Source of the DNA: Clostridiales bacterium
GTDB taxonomy: Bacteria > Bacillota_A > Clostridia > Christensenellales > Aristaeellaceae
Reading direction: 5' to 3'
Length of the DNA: 12,377 nucleotides
Assembly (NCBI GenBank): GCA_012514855.1
Contig: JAAYZL010000175.1
Coordinates: 1 to 12,377, forward strand
The notes under the pieces were generated by a model that was given only the letters and a program-made list of their open reading frames with translations, had not been told where the DNA came from and ran no database searches. Position numbers and translations under genes: made by a program. Positions 1-6,548 of the stretch are shown one piece after another; positions within the stretch are counted from its first letter, which is position 1, and every line of letters starts with the position of its first letter.

Positions 1-544
1 AGGCCGCCGCCGCGTCGAAGCGCGCGTCGTGGTAGTGGTCGCCGCCGCCGAACCACTTGCGGCACTTGCGGGCGACGAGCTCCGGCGTGATGCCGAAGTG
101 CTTCATCAGCTCCTCGAGCCGCGGGGGTTTGAGCTTGTCCGGGTTCTGCTTGAGCGGTATGTTCGCCTCCTCGGTGTAGTGCTTGAGCGTGCAGAAGCGC
201 GGGATTTCGGGAAACTTCACGCCGATGCGCACGAACTCCTCGCACAGGTAGCGCATGTCGCCCGCCACGTCGTGGCCGATGACCATGCCGCACTTCGCGA
301 AGTCCCGATAGATCTCGTCGGCGTGGTGCGCGAACAGGTCGCCGCCGGACAGCCTCTGAAGCTGGCCGACGCCCAGCCCGTGCACCTTGCGCGCGTGGCG
401 GTTGATCGCCTCCACCGAAAAGTAAAAATTCTTGCCGCGGACGCGGCGGCCGTCGACGATCAGGTATGAAAGCTGTATGATGCGGCTGGGGCGCATGCCG
501 TCCAGCTCCACGTCCAACGCAATCATGCGTTTCTTTTCTCGCAA
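1..544 (-). CDS. DEDDh-family 3'-5' exonuclease (DnaQ-like), 3' end cut by window edge
   Basis: Predicted Mg2+-dependent 3'-5' exonuclease acting on DNA or RNA ends in the cytoplasm. All three DEDDh motifs are visible in the 181 residues present: ExoI DVE (D11, E13), ExoII HDVAGD (H91 to D96) and ExoIII HDARFD (H172, D177). The TTG start at 544 is preferred because a GGGAGG ribosome site lies 9 bases upstream; the ATG at 526, which would begin MIALDVELDG, is too far from it. The gene begins 22 bases after the stop of the upstream C-S lyase gene and is probably cotranscribed with it. The protein continues beyond position 1, so total length and any fused C-terminal domain are unknown. The family assignment is firm. 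The substrate (proofreading, RNA trimming, oligonucleotide recycling) cannot be decided from the sequence. Confidence 0.85.
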   Translation of the reverse strand, partial: MREKKRMIALDVELDGMRPSRIIQLSYLIVDGRRVRGKNFYFSVEAINRHARKVHGLGVGQLQRLSGGDLFAHHADEIYRDFAKCGMVIGHDVAGDMRYLCEEFVRIGVKFPEIPRFCTLKHYTEEANIPLKQNPDKLKPPRLEELMKHFGITPELVARKCRKWFGGGDHYHDARFDAAAA

Positions 545-566
545 GGATCGGTTCCTCCCGTCGGTC

Positions 567-1730
567 TTACTTCGAAAGCGCGCGCTCGACGCACAAAAGC
601 CCCCGCTCGATGTTTGCGCGCGGCGCGGCGAGGTTCAGCCGAAAATAGCCGCGGCCCTGTTCGCCGAAGAACAGGCCGTCGTTCAGCCCGACGCCCGCGT
701 CGACGAGCCGCCGGAACAGCTCCCCGTGCCGGACGCCGGTCTTTCGCGTGTCGAGCCACATCAGATACGTGCCCTCGAGCGGGTGAACGGCGATTTCCGG
801 CAGATTCGCCCCGATGAACGCCTCGGCGAAGTCGCGGTTTTCGCGGATGTAGTCGAGGCACTTGTCGAGCCACTCGTCGCCCAACTCATAGGCTGCGCGC
901 TGCGCGGCCATCGCAAACAGGTTCGGGCGGTCGCCGTTGAACCTGCGGATCGCGGTTTTCAGCTTTTTCCGGAGCTCCGGGTCGGAGACGACCGCGGACG
1001 ACTGCCGAAGCCCCGCCAGGTTGAACGCCTTCGTCGCCGAGGTCAGCATCACCGACCGCGAAGACAGGCTCAGGCACGGCGTGTGCCGGTGCGGGGAGAA
1101 CGCGAAGCTCGCGTGAATCTCGTCGGAGACGATCACCGCGCCGAAGCGGTCGGCGAGCCCGAACAGCCGCTCGAGCTCCGCGCGCGTCCACACGCGGCCG
1201 ACCGGGTTGTGCGGGCTGCACAGGAACATGAACTTGACGCCCGAGGCGAACGCGCTCTCGAGGCCCTCGAAGTCCATCCGGTAGCCATCGGGCGCGTCGA
1301 CGAGCGGGCTCTCCTCGACGAGCCTGCCCAGGCGCTTCACCGTCTCGCGGAACGGGCCGTAGACCGGCGGCTGGATCAGCACGCGCTCACCGGGCGAAGT
1401 GAACGCCTCGATCGAATAGAGCATGCTGTCGACGACGCTCGGGCTCGTCAATATCCAGTCGGGGTCGACGTCGAGGCCGAACCGCCGCCTGAGCCATGCG
1501 GCCTCGGCCGCGCGGTTTTCGGAGATGTTCGCGGTGTATCCGTAGATCGGGTGGCGCGCGCGCTCCTCGATCGCGCGGACGATCTCCGGCGCGCAGCGGA
1601 AGTCCATGTCCGCGACCCACAGCGGCAACACGTCCGCGCGGCCGAATACCTCTTTGCGCGCGTCCCACTTCTCCGACGCCGTGCCGGAGCGGTCGATCAC
1701 CTCGTCAAAGAACTCCCGGTTCAGCTCCAT
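567..1730 (-). CDS. patB: PLP-dependent cystathionine beta-lyase / aminotransferase (PatB/MalY family)
   Basis: A 387-residue fold-type I PLP enzyme of the MalY/PatB family. Members cleave the C-S bond of cystathionine or cysteine, giving homocysteine or sulfide plus pyruvate and ammonia, in the cytoplasm. Visible features are the family N-terminus (LPLWVADMDF, 35-44), the CSPHNPVG segment with N175, the PLP-pyridine Asp in SDEIH (D203), the Schiff-base lysine in TSATKAFNLAG (K234), and the substrate-carboxylate Arg in YFRLNLA (R364). Length is normal for the family. The ATG at 1730 has a GGAGG site 7 bases upstream. A promoter lies just upstream, and the exonuclease gene follows after 22 bases. 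MalY in E. coli also binds the MalT regulator; nothing here shows such a role. Family is certain, exact substrate inferred. Confidence 0.93.
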   Translation of the reverse strand: MELNREFFDEVIDRSGTASEKWDARKEVFGRADVLPLWVADMDFRCAPEIVRAIEERARHPIYGYTANISENRAAEAAWLRRRFGLDVDPDWILTSPSVVDSMLYSIEAFTSPGERVLIQPPVYGPFRETVKRLGRLVEESPLVDAPDGYRMDFEGLESAFASGVKFMFLCSPHNPVGRVWTRAELERLFGLADRFGAVIVSDEIHASFAFSPHRHTPCLSLSSRSVMLTSATKAFNLAGLRQSSAVVSDPELRKKLKTAIRRFNGDRPNLFAMAAQRAAYELGDEWLDKCLDYIRENRDFAEAFIGANLPEIAVHPLEGTYLMWLDTRKTGVRHGELFRRLVDAGVGLNDGLFFGEQGRGYFRLNLAAPRANIERGLLCVERALSK

Positions 1731-1762
1731 CGCCCTTCCTCCGCATTCCTGTGGCTCTCAAC

Positions 1763-1791
1763 ATTATACTTCCAAAACCGCAAATATGCAA
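1763..1791 (-). promoter_or_regulatory. Sigma-A-type promoter of the patB-exonuclease unit
   Basis: On the minus strand TTGCAT (1791-1786) and TATAAT (1768-1763) are separated by 17 bases. The predicted start near 1756 gives a leader of about 26 bases containing the GGAGG site. The -10 is perfect; the -35 matches only TTG. Confidence 0.6.
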
Positions 1792-1881
1792 CATGACCGA
1801 ATATTGTTTGCAGATGTTTACAGAAACAAAAAAGCGCGCGGCGACGCATTAATGTTTGAAATTGGTATAACATCCCCGCGC

Positions 1882-1910
1882 TTGACAGAGTTTCCAGCCG
1901 CCCGTATAAT
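1882..1910 (+). promoter_or_regulatory. Perfect-consensus sigma-A promoter of the DUF1275 gene
   Basis: TTGACA (1882-1887) and TATAAT (1905-1910) are separated by exactly 17 bases, a full consensus match. The predicted start lies near 1917, giving a leader of about 23 bases that contains AGGAGG (1925-1930). Together with the patB promoter it makes 1731-1939 a divergent intergenic region. I see no clear operator dyad between the two. Confidence 0.85.
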
Positions 1911-1939
1911 GATGCCGCAACTTCAGGAGGTCGCGGCCG

Positions 1940-2602
1940 ATGTTTCAAAAGACAAAAATCCCGCCGCAGCAGGTCTTCGCGGTGGGACTGATCCTCTCGG
2001 CGCTCGCGGGATATTTCGAGGCGTACACGTATCTTCTGCGCGGCGGCGTGTTCTGCAACGGCCAGACCGCGAACATCGCCTTGATGACGCTCGCGTTCGC
2101 GCGCGGGGACATTTCAAAGGCGCTGTCCTATCCGATCCCGATCCTCTCGTTCTTCGTGGGCATCGTGTTCGCGGCCGGGCTTCGCGAGCGCATCTCCGAC
2201 ATCCGGCGCTTCCGCTGGGAGGCCGCGATATTGCTGATGGAGGCGGCGCTTCTGTTTCTGGTCGGGCTCGTGCCGCTCACGGTCCCGCACGCGCCGGTCA
2301 ATATCCTCGTGACGTTCATCTGCGCGGTGCAGTACGAGGTCTTCCGCGAGACGCGCGGGCTCCCGTACGCGAGCATCTTCTGCACCGGCAACCTGCGCTC
2401 CGCCGCGGAGCACTTTCGCGCGTTCATCGCAAGGCGCGAAAAGACGGCCGGCGAGGCGTGCCTGCGCTATATACTCGTGATTCTGGCGTTCGCGGTCGGC
2501 GTGTTCGGCGGCGCGCACCTCTCGAACATACTCGGCGCGCGCTCGATCTGGATTTGCTCCCTGATGCTGGTCGCGCTTGTCCCCATGATGGTCCACCGCT
2601 GA
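1940..2602 (+). CDS. YoaK/DUF1275 family integral membrane protein
   Basis: A 220-residue polytopic membrane protein of the DUF1275 (YoaK) family, a normal length for the family. The conserved N-terminal segment is readable around AGYFEAYTYL (23-32) and GQTANI (41-46), and a second conserved stretch is FCTGNLRSA (147-155). Hydrophobic segments fall near 11-33, 62-82, 95-113, 118-135, 174-192 and 200-217, with a weaker one around 43-55, so six or seven membrane passes are likely. The ATG at 1940 has AGGAGG 9 bases upstream. The gene is monocistronic between a perfect promoter and a strong terminator. Family function is unknown; a transport or permease role is often suggested but nothing here proves it. 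Confidence 0.9.
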   Translation: MFQKTKIPPQQVFAVGLILSALAGYFEAYTYLLRGGVFCNGQTANIALMTLAFARGDISKALSYPIPILSFFVGIVFAAGLRERISDIRRFRWEAAILLMEAALLFLVGLVPLTVPHAPVNILVTFICAVQYEVFRETRGLPYASIFCTGNLRSAAEHFRAFIARREKTAGEACLRYILVILAFAVGVFGGAHLSNILGARSIWICSLMLVALVPMMVHR

Positions 2603-2610
2603 ACCGAAAA

Positions 2611-2632
2611 CCCCGGCCCGCGCGGGCCGGGG
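2611..2632. terminator. Bidirectional intrinsic terminator between DUF1275 and S41 protease genes
   Basis: A perfect 9-bp all-GC stem (2611-2619 with 2624-2632) closes a GCGC loop. Four A lie on the left flank (2607-2610), so on the minus strand the hairpin is followed by TTTT, a good U-tract for the S41 gene that ends at 2655. On the plus strand the tail is only CTTGCAATTT, so termination there is probably weaker. Confidence 0.85.
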
Positions 2633-2654
2633 CTTGCAATTTGGGGGAGAGGGG

Positions 2655-3866
2655 TTACCGGCCCATGCTCTTTCTGAGAACCTCGATCCCCTTCGCGAGC
2701 TGCGCGTCCTTCGCCGGGTTCGGCTCGTAGTAGATGACCGACTGGTTGCCCTCGAGCTCGACGCGGACGTCCGGGTCGACGCCCATGTTGTGGATCGAGC
2801 GCCCGGACGAAGTGTAGTAGGCCGAGGTCGTCAGCTGCAGCCCGTCGCCCTCCTCGAACGCGAGCAGCGTCTGGACGACGCCCTTCCCGTAGGTCGTCTC
2901 GCCGACGATCGCGCCGCGGTTCGCCTCCTTGACGGCGGCGGCGAAGATCTCCGACGCGCTCGCGGACATGCCGTTGACGAGCACCGCCATCGGCACGTCC
3001 CAAAATTCCTCGTCGGCGTAATACTCCTGCCGGCGGCCCTGCCGGTCCTCGGTGTAGACGATCAGCCCCTTCGGGAGCAGCATGTCGCAGATGTTGACGA
3101 CGTCCTTGAGCAGCCCGCCGGGGTTCGAGCGAACGTCGACGATCAACCCCTTGACGCCCGCCTTCCGGAACGCGCTGATCGCCTCCTCGACGCCGACTAC
3201 GTCGTCGCCGGTGAACTGGAAGATCGACAGGTAGCCGACGCTGCCGTCGAGGATCGAGTATTCGACGTAGTTGATGCTGACCTCGTCGCGCGAGAGCGCG
3301 AGGTCGATCGATTCCCTTCCGCGCAGCACCGTCACCTCGACGTCCGACCTGCTGTCGCCGCGAAGCAGCGAGACGGCCTCCGAGAGCCCCATCGCGCTGT
3401 CGCCCGCGACCGGCACGCCCGCGACGGACGCGATCCTGTCGCCCGGCCGGACGCCCGCGCGCTCGGCCGGCGAGTCCCGGAACACGCGAAGCACCGCGAT
3501 GCCGCCCTCGCCGTCGAGCCCGATCAGCATGCCTACGCCGTGGTACAGCCCGGTCGATTCCTCGTCCATCTCGCGGTATTCCTCGGGCGTGTAGTAAAAC
3601 GTGTACGGGTCCTCGAGCTCCGCGAGCATCCCCCGGATCGCGCCGGTCAGGAGCACATCCTCGTCGACCTCGGTGTAGTATTCCCGCTCGACGATCTGCA
3701 GGATTTCGTCGAGCCGCGCGTACTTCGTGAGCGGGTTGGCGCCCGCGGCCGCGACCTCCTCCCGCCGGAGGTCCCCGGTCAGAACCAGCGTCAGCGTCGA
3801 CGCGGCGACCGCGCAGATCACGAGCAGGCTTAGAAGCGTCACCAAGGATACCGATCGCTTGAACAT
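2655..3866 (-). CDS. S41-family carboxyl-terminal processing protease (CtpA/CtpB-like)
   Basis: A 403-residue membrane-anchored serine protease expected to work outside the membrane, trimming proteins from their C-termini. An uncleaved signal anchor spans about 7-30. A CtpA-type N-terminal helical region follows (45-100), then a PDZ domain (about 105-180, with SPAERAGVRPGDRI) and the S41 domain (about 205-375). The catalytic Ser-Lys-Gln triad is present at S303 in NGMSASASEI, K328 in TYGKG and Q332; the 25- and 4-residue spacings match E. coli Tsp and B. subtilis CtpB. The ATG at 3866 follows GGAGG. It lies downstream of a CdaR-type regulator on the same strand, with 122 bases and a stem-loop between. 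Clostridial relatives are often near the ftsEX or spoIVB genes; no such neighbours are seen here. The substrate is unknown. Confidence 0.93.
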   Translation of the reverse strand: MFKRSVSLVTLLSLLVICAVAASTLTLVLTGDLRREEVAAAGANPLTKYARLDEILQIVEREYYTEVDEDVLLTGAIRGMLAELEDPYTFYYTPEEYREMDEESTGLYHGVGMLIGLDGEGGIAVLRVFRDSPAERAGVRPGDRIASVAGVPVAGDSAMGLSEAVSLLRGDSRSDVEVTVLRGRESIDLALSRDEVSINYVEYSILDGSVGYLSIFQFTGDDVVGVEEAISAFRKAGVKGLIVDVRSNPGGLLKDVVNICDMLLPKGLIVYTEDRQGRRQEYYADEEFWDVPMAVLVNGMSASASEIFAAAVKEANRGAIVGETTYGKGVVQTLLAFEEGDGLQLTTSAYYTSSGRSIHNMGVDPDVRVELEGNQSVIYYEPNPAKDAQLAKGIEVLRKSMGR

Positions 3867-3886
3867 CGGCCTTCCTCCAATACATT

Positions 3887-3916
3887 GCCGGCGACCGCAT
3901 TGCGCAGGTCGCCGGC
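3887..3916. other. Intergenic stem-loop upstream of the S41 protease
   Basis: Perfect 10-bp inverted repeat GCCGGCGACC (3887-3896) and GGTCGCCGGC (3907-3916) around a 10-base loop. On the minus strand it sits between the regulator stop (3989) and the protease ribosome site (GGAGG at about 3878-3874) and is not followed by a T-tract. It is therefore not a standard terminator. It may be an RNA processing/stability element, an attenuator or an operator dyad. Confidence 0.6.
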
Positions 3917-3988
3917 GATCTCTGTGCGAGGGTATGTCCGCCCGGGCGCGGGTATTCCGAATCGAACGCGGCGGGAAAGGGGCGCGAT

Positions 3989-5059
3989 TTAGAGCTTGTT
4001 CTTCCTCGGCAGCGTGTTCTTGCCGAGCAGCATCATCATCTTGAACGTCACCGCGTCGTCGAACGACCGAAGGTCGAGCCCGATCGAGCGCTGCACCTTT
4101 TCGAGCCGGTAGACGAGCGTGTTCCGGTGGATGTAGAGCTTGCGCGCGGTCTCCGAGAGGTTCAGGCTGTTTTCGAAGAACGTCTCGATCGTGTGCAGCA
4201 TCTCGTCGTTGAACAGCTTCGCCGTCTGGCGGTTGAAGATCATGCTGCTGTAGCGCGCGCTCGCGTCCACCGGCAGGTCGTTCAGGAACCGCTCCAGGAG
4301 CAGCCGGTGATAGAAGAACACGCTGCCCGAAGAATGGTACACCCGGCCGATGTTGATCGACGCGCGCGCCTCCTCGTAGGCATCGGCGATCAGCGAGAGG
4401 TCGCTGCGTGGCTCGGAGATGCCGATGTACACCGGCCGCCCGGTCTCCATCAAAAACGTGTTCTCGACCGCCGCGGCCAACTGGCCGAGCTCGTCGAAGT
4501 TGACCGGGTCGTCGACGGCCTTCACAAGCGCGAGCGAGTGCCTGCCGACCTCGGCCAGCACGTCCGCCTCCGGATCGAACACGCCCTCGAGGATCGCGGT
4601 CGCGACGTCGGTCTCGGTCTCGGCGAAGTAGAAGTACAAGACGCAGCGGTTCCGCTCGAGCGGTATGCCGTGCTCCGCCGCGAGCGACTCGAGCTCCGCG
4701 CCCTCGACCTCGCCGCGCAGCATCAGCCGCGCCGCGACCTCGCGCGTCGCGTGGCCGATGTCCACCCGGAGCAGCATGTTGATCAGCTCCGAGCAGAGCA
4801 GCGCGCAGCTCCTGACCTCCGGGGAATCCCCGTGCAGGCAGATGAACAGCGGCTGGTTCTCCTCGGTGCCGACGAGCGTCACGCCGCCGTAGACCATCGG
4901 CGTCGTCGGGTCCTTCTTGAGCTGGTCCGGCAGCGTGAGCTGGCGATGGTCGCCCTCGGGCAGCACGACCGTGCCGCTCGCGTCCATCAGAAGCGCGCTC
5001 ATGTCGATCTGCTCAAGGATCCGGGAAATTTTCGCCATCACGCGGTGATCGAGATACAT
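3989..5059 (-). CDS. CdaR/PucR-family transcriptional regulator (sugar-diacid regulator type)
   Basis: A 356-residue DNA-binding regulator. The C-terminal PucR/CdaR helix-turn-helix is clear at about 292-346, with SLNLSETARKLYIHRNTLVYR-type residues (key N, E, A, HRNT, YRL). The middle third (about 135-250) fits the degenerate GGDEF-like CdaR domain. The N-terminal 100 residues look like a ligand-sensing region comparable to the sugar-diacid recognition domain, though this is weaker. The ATG at 5059 is chosen because GAGGAGGG lies 7 bases upstream; the longer TTG start at 5095 has no ribosome site and lies about 10 bases from the predicted transcription start. Its promoter overlaps the divergent promoter of enolase. 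Regulators of this family respond to carboxylic acids, amino acids or sugars. Its targets here are unknown; the adjacent protease and enolase are candidates. Confidence 0.88.
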   Translation of the reverse strand: MYLDHRVMAKISRILEQIDMSALLMDASGTVVLPEGDHRQLTLPDQLKKDPTTPMVYGGVTLVGTEENQPLFICLHGDSPEVRSCALLCSELINMLLRVDIGHATREVAARLMLRGEVEGAELESLAAEHGIPLERNRCVLYFYFAETETDVATAILEGVFDPEADVLAEVGRHSLALVKAVDDPVNFDELGQLAAAVENTFLMETGRPVYIGISEPRSDLSLIADAYEEARASINIGRVYHSSGSVFFYHRLLLERFLNDLPVDASARYSSMIFNRQTAKLFNDEMLHTIETFFENSLNLSETARKLYIHRNTLVYRLEKVQRSIGLDLRSFDDAVTFKMMMLLGKNTLPRKNKL

Positions 5060-5088
5060 GAAGAAACCCTCCTCGGGGCTTTTTGGAC

Positions 5089-5116
5089 TTGACAAATCCG
5101 CCTTTGGGTATATTAT
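5089..5116 (+). promoter_or_regulatory. Plus-strand promoter upstream of enolase
   Basis: TTGACA (5089-5094) and TATTAT (5111-5116) with a 16-base spacer; predicted start near 5123, leaving a leader of about 140 bases. Its -10 overlaps the -10 of the opposing promoter. Confidence 0.6.
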
Positions 5117-5141
5117 AACCGTTGAGGATGCGCCCGGTCAA
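5112..5141 (-). promoter_or_regulatory. Minus-strand promoter of the CdaR-type regulator gene
   Basis: On the minus strand TTGACC (5141-5136) and TATAAT (5117-5112) are separated by 18 bases. The predicted start near 5105 gives a leader of about 46 bases containing GAGGAGGG. Five of six -35 bases and all six -10 bases match consensus. Confidence 0.72.
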
Positions 5142-5194
5142 GCAATTCTTGGAAAAGCAAAGACAACTTAATAATAAAGCCCCGGAATTGCGTT

Positions 5195-5200
5195 TATAAT
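5195..5200 (+). promoter_or_regulatory. eno: Possible second -10 element proximal to enolase
   Basis: A perfect TATAAT at 5195-5200 lies 65 bases before the enolase ATG, but the 16-18 base-spaced -35 positions (around TAATAA) are poor. It may be a weak second promoter or simply AT-rich leader. A small 5-bp hairpin (5231-5245) lies between it and the ribosome site. Confidence 0.3.
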
Positions 5201-5264
5201 ACCGGTGAAAGCTTCCAAAGACATGACCGATGCGGGGAATCCGCACGAAAGGAAGTGGAAAACC

Positions 5265-6506
5265 ATGGCGATCATCGAATCCGTGCGCGCGCGGCAGATC
5301 TTCGACTCGCGCGGGACGCCGACCATCGAGGCGGAGGTCGGGCTCTCGTCCGGCGCAATCGGCGTCGCGTCCGCCCCGTCCGGGGCGTCGACCGGGGCGC
5401 ACGAGGCGCACGAGAAGCGCGACGGCGGAACGGCCTACGGCGGCAAGGGCGTGCTGCAGGCCATCGAGGGCGTCCACGCGGAGATCGCCCCGGCGCTCAG
5501 GGGGCTCGACGCGAGGGACCAGCGCCGGGTCGACGCGGCCCTGCTCGCGCTCGACGGCACGCCCAACAAGCAGCGGCTCGGCGGCAACGCGCTGATCGCG
5601 GTGTCGCTCGCGACGGCCTACGCGGCCGCGGGGGCGCTCGGAATACCGCTGTACCGGCACCTGGGCGGACTCGTCGGCGGCAGCTCTCCGATCCCGATGC
5701 TGAACGTCTTGAACGGCGGCGCGCACGCGGACAACAACATAGACATCCAGGAGTTCATGCTGGTTCCCGTCGGCGCGAAGACCTTCCGCGACGCGATGAA
5801 GATGGGCGCGGAGGTGTACCAGCATCTCAAGGCGCTGCTGAAAAAGCAGGGGCTCTCGACCGCGGTCGGCGACGAGGGCGGCTTCGCGCCGAGCCTCGAG
5901 AAGGACGAGGACGCGCTGAAGCTGCTCGTCGACGCGATCGCCGCCGCCGGCTACGCGCCGGGGCGCGACGTTTCGCTCGCGGTCGACGCGGCGGCCAGCG
6001 AGTGGCAGAGGGACGGCGGGTACGTGCTCCCGAAGCGCGGCACCGCCCTGACGACCGCGGAGCTCACGGACTACTTCCGGTCGCTCTCGGAGAAGTACCC
6101 GATCGTGTCCATCGAGGACCCGCTCGGCGAGGAGGACTTCGACGGCTTCGCGGAGATCACCGCCCAACTCGGCAAGCGCGCGATGATCGTCGGCGACGAC
6201 CTGTTCACGACGAACCCGGAGCGGCTCTCGAAGGGCATTTTGAAGCGCGCCGCGAACGCGATTCTGGTGAAACCCAACCAGATCGGCACGCTCTCGGAGA
6301 CCTTGGACGCGATCAACCTCGCCCGGAGCGCCGGCTACCGCGTCGTGCTGTCGCATCGAAGCGGCGAGACCGAATCGAGCGCCATCGCCGACATCGCGTG
6401 CGCGGTCAACGCGGAGTTTTTGAAGTCCGGCGCGCCCGCGCGGGCCGAGCGCACGGCGAAGTACAACCGGGTGCTGAAGATCGAACAGGAAGTCACAGGA
6501 GAATAA
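5265..6506 (+). CDS. eno: Enolase (2-phosphoglycerate dehydratase)
   Basis: Converts 2-phosphoglycerate to phosphoenolpyruvate in glycolysis (cytoplasmic, Mg2+-dependent). From the ATG at 5265 the protein has 413 residues, somewhat shorter than the usual 425-435. Family motifs are present: ARQIFDSRG (9-17), the mobile loop PSGASTG (38-44), HADNNIDIQEF (154-164), VGDEGGFAP with the general acid E204, Mg ligands D241, E284 and D311, the catalytic base K336 in LVKPNQIGT, and H364 in SHRSGETE. The first-loop segment reads EKRDGG, where most enolases have ELRDGD, and ETES, where most have ETED; both are mild departures away from the metal ligands. AAAGGAAG precedes the ATG; the upstream in-frame GTG at 5205 has no ribosome site. 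The gene stands alone, not in the usual gap-pgk-tpi-gpm cluster, and ends at a hairpin. Confidence 0.95.
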   Translation: MAIIESVRARQIFDSRGTPTIEAEVGLSSGAIGVASAPSGASTGAHEAHEKRDGGTAYGGKGVLQAIEGVHAEIAPALRGLDARDQRRVDAALLALDGTPNKQRLGGNALIAVSLATAYAAAGALGIPLYRHLGGLVGGSSPIPMLNVLNGGAHADNNIDIQEFMLVPVGAKTFRDAMKMGAEVYQHLKALLKKQGLSTAVGDEGGFAPSLEKDEDALKLLVDAIAAAGYAPGRDVSLAVDAAASEWQRDGGYVLPKRGTALTTAELTDYFRSLSEKYPIVSIEDPLGEEDFDGFAEITAQLGKRAMIVGDDLFTTNPERLSKGILKRAANAILVKPNQIGTLSETLDAINLARSAGYRVVLSHRSGETESSAIADIACAVNAEFLKSGAPARAERTAKYNRVLKIEQEVTGE

Positions 6507-6521
6507 CCCTTTCGACGTGAA

Positions 6522-6541
6522 CGCCGCCCTTTCGGGCGGCG
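6522..6541. terminator. Hairpin terminator between convergent enolase and araB
   Basis: An 8-bp GC stem (6522-6529 with 6534-6541) closes a TTTC loop, which reads as GAAA on the minus strand. It lies 15 bases after the enolase stop and 7 bases beyond the ribulokinase stop. Both tails are T-poor (CTTTGCG; TTCACG), so termination may be partial. Confidence 0.65.
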
Positions 6542-6548
6542 CTTTGCG

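Noticed and set aside
432..1796. Long plus-strand ORF antisense to patB
   Set aside because: Arg/Pro/Ala-rich shadow of a GC-rich gene; the minus-strand frame has a complete PLP-enzyme motif set.
2467..3900. Long minus-strand ORF overlapping the S41 protease, and a plus-strand one at 2634-3833
   Set aside because: Both are out-of-frame readings with low-complexity Arg/Gly/Asp/Val content; the S41 frame carries signal anchor, PDZ and catalytic residues.
5205..5264. Upstream GTG start for enolase adding 20 residues
   Set aside because: No ribosome site before it, and the extension is not found in enolases; ATG 5265 gives the normal N-terminus.
5013..6356. Long minus-strand ORF antisense to enolase, and a second plus-strand frame 5255-6520
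   Set aside because: Shadow frames; only the 5265 frame encodes enolase motifs.
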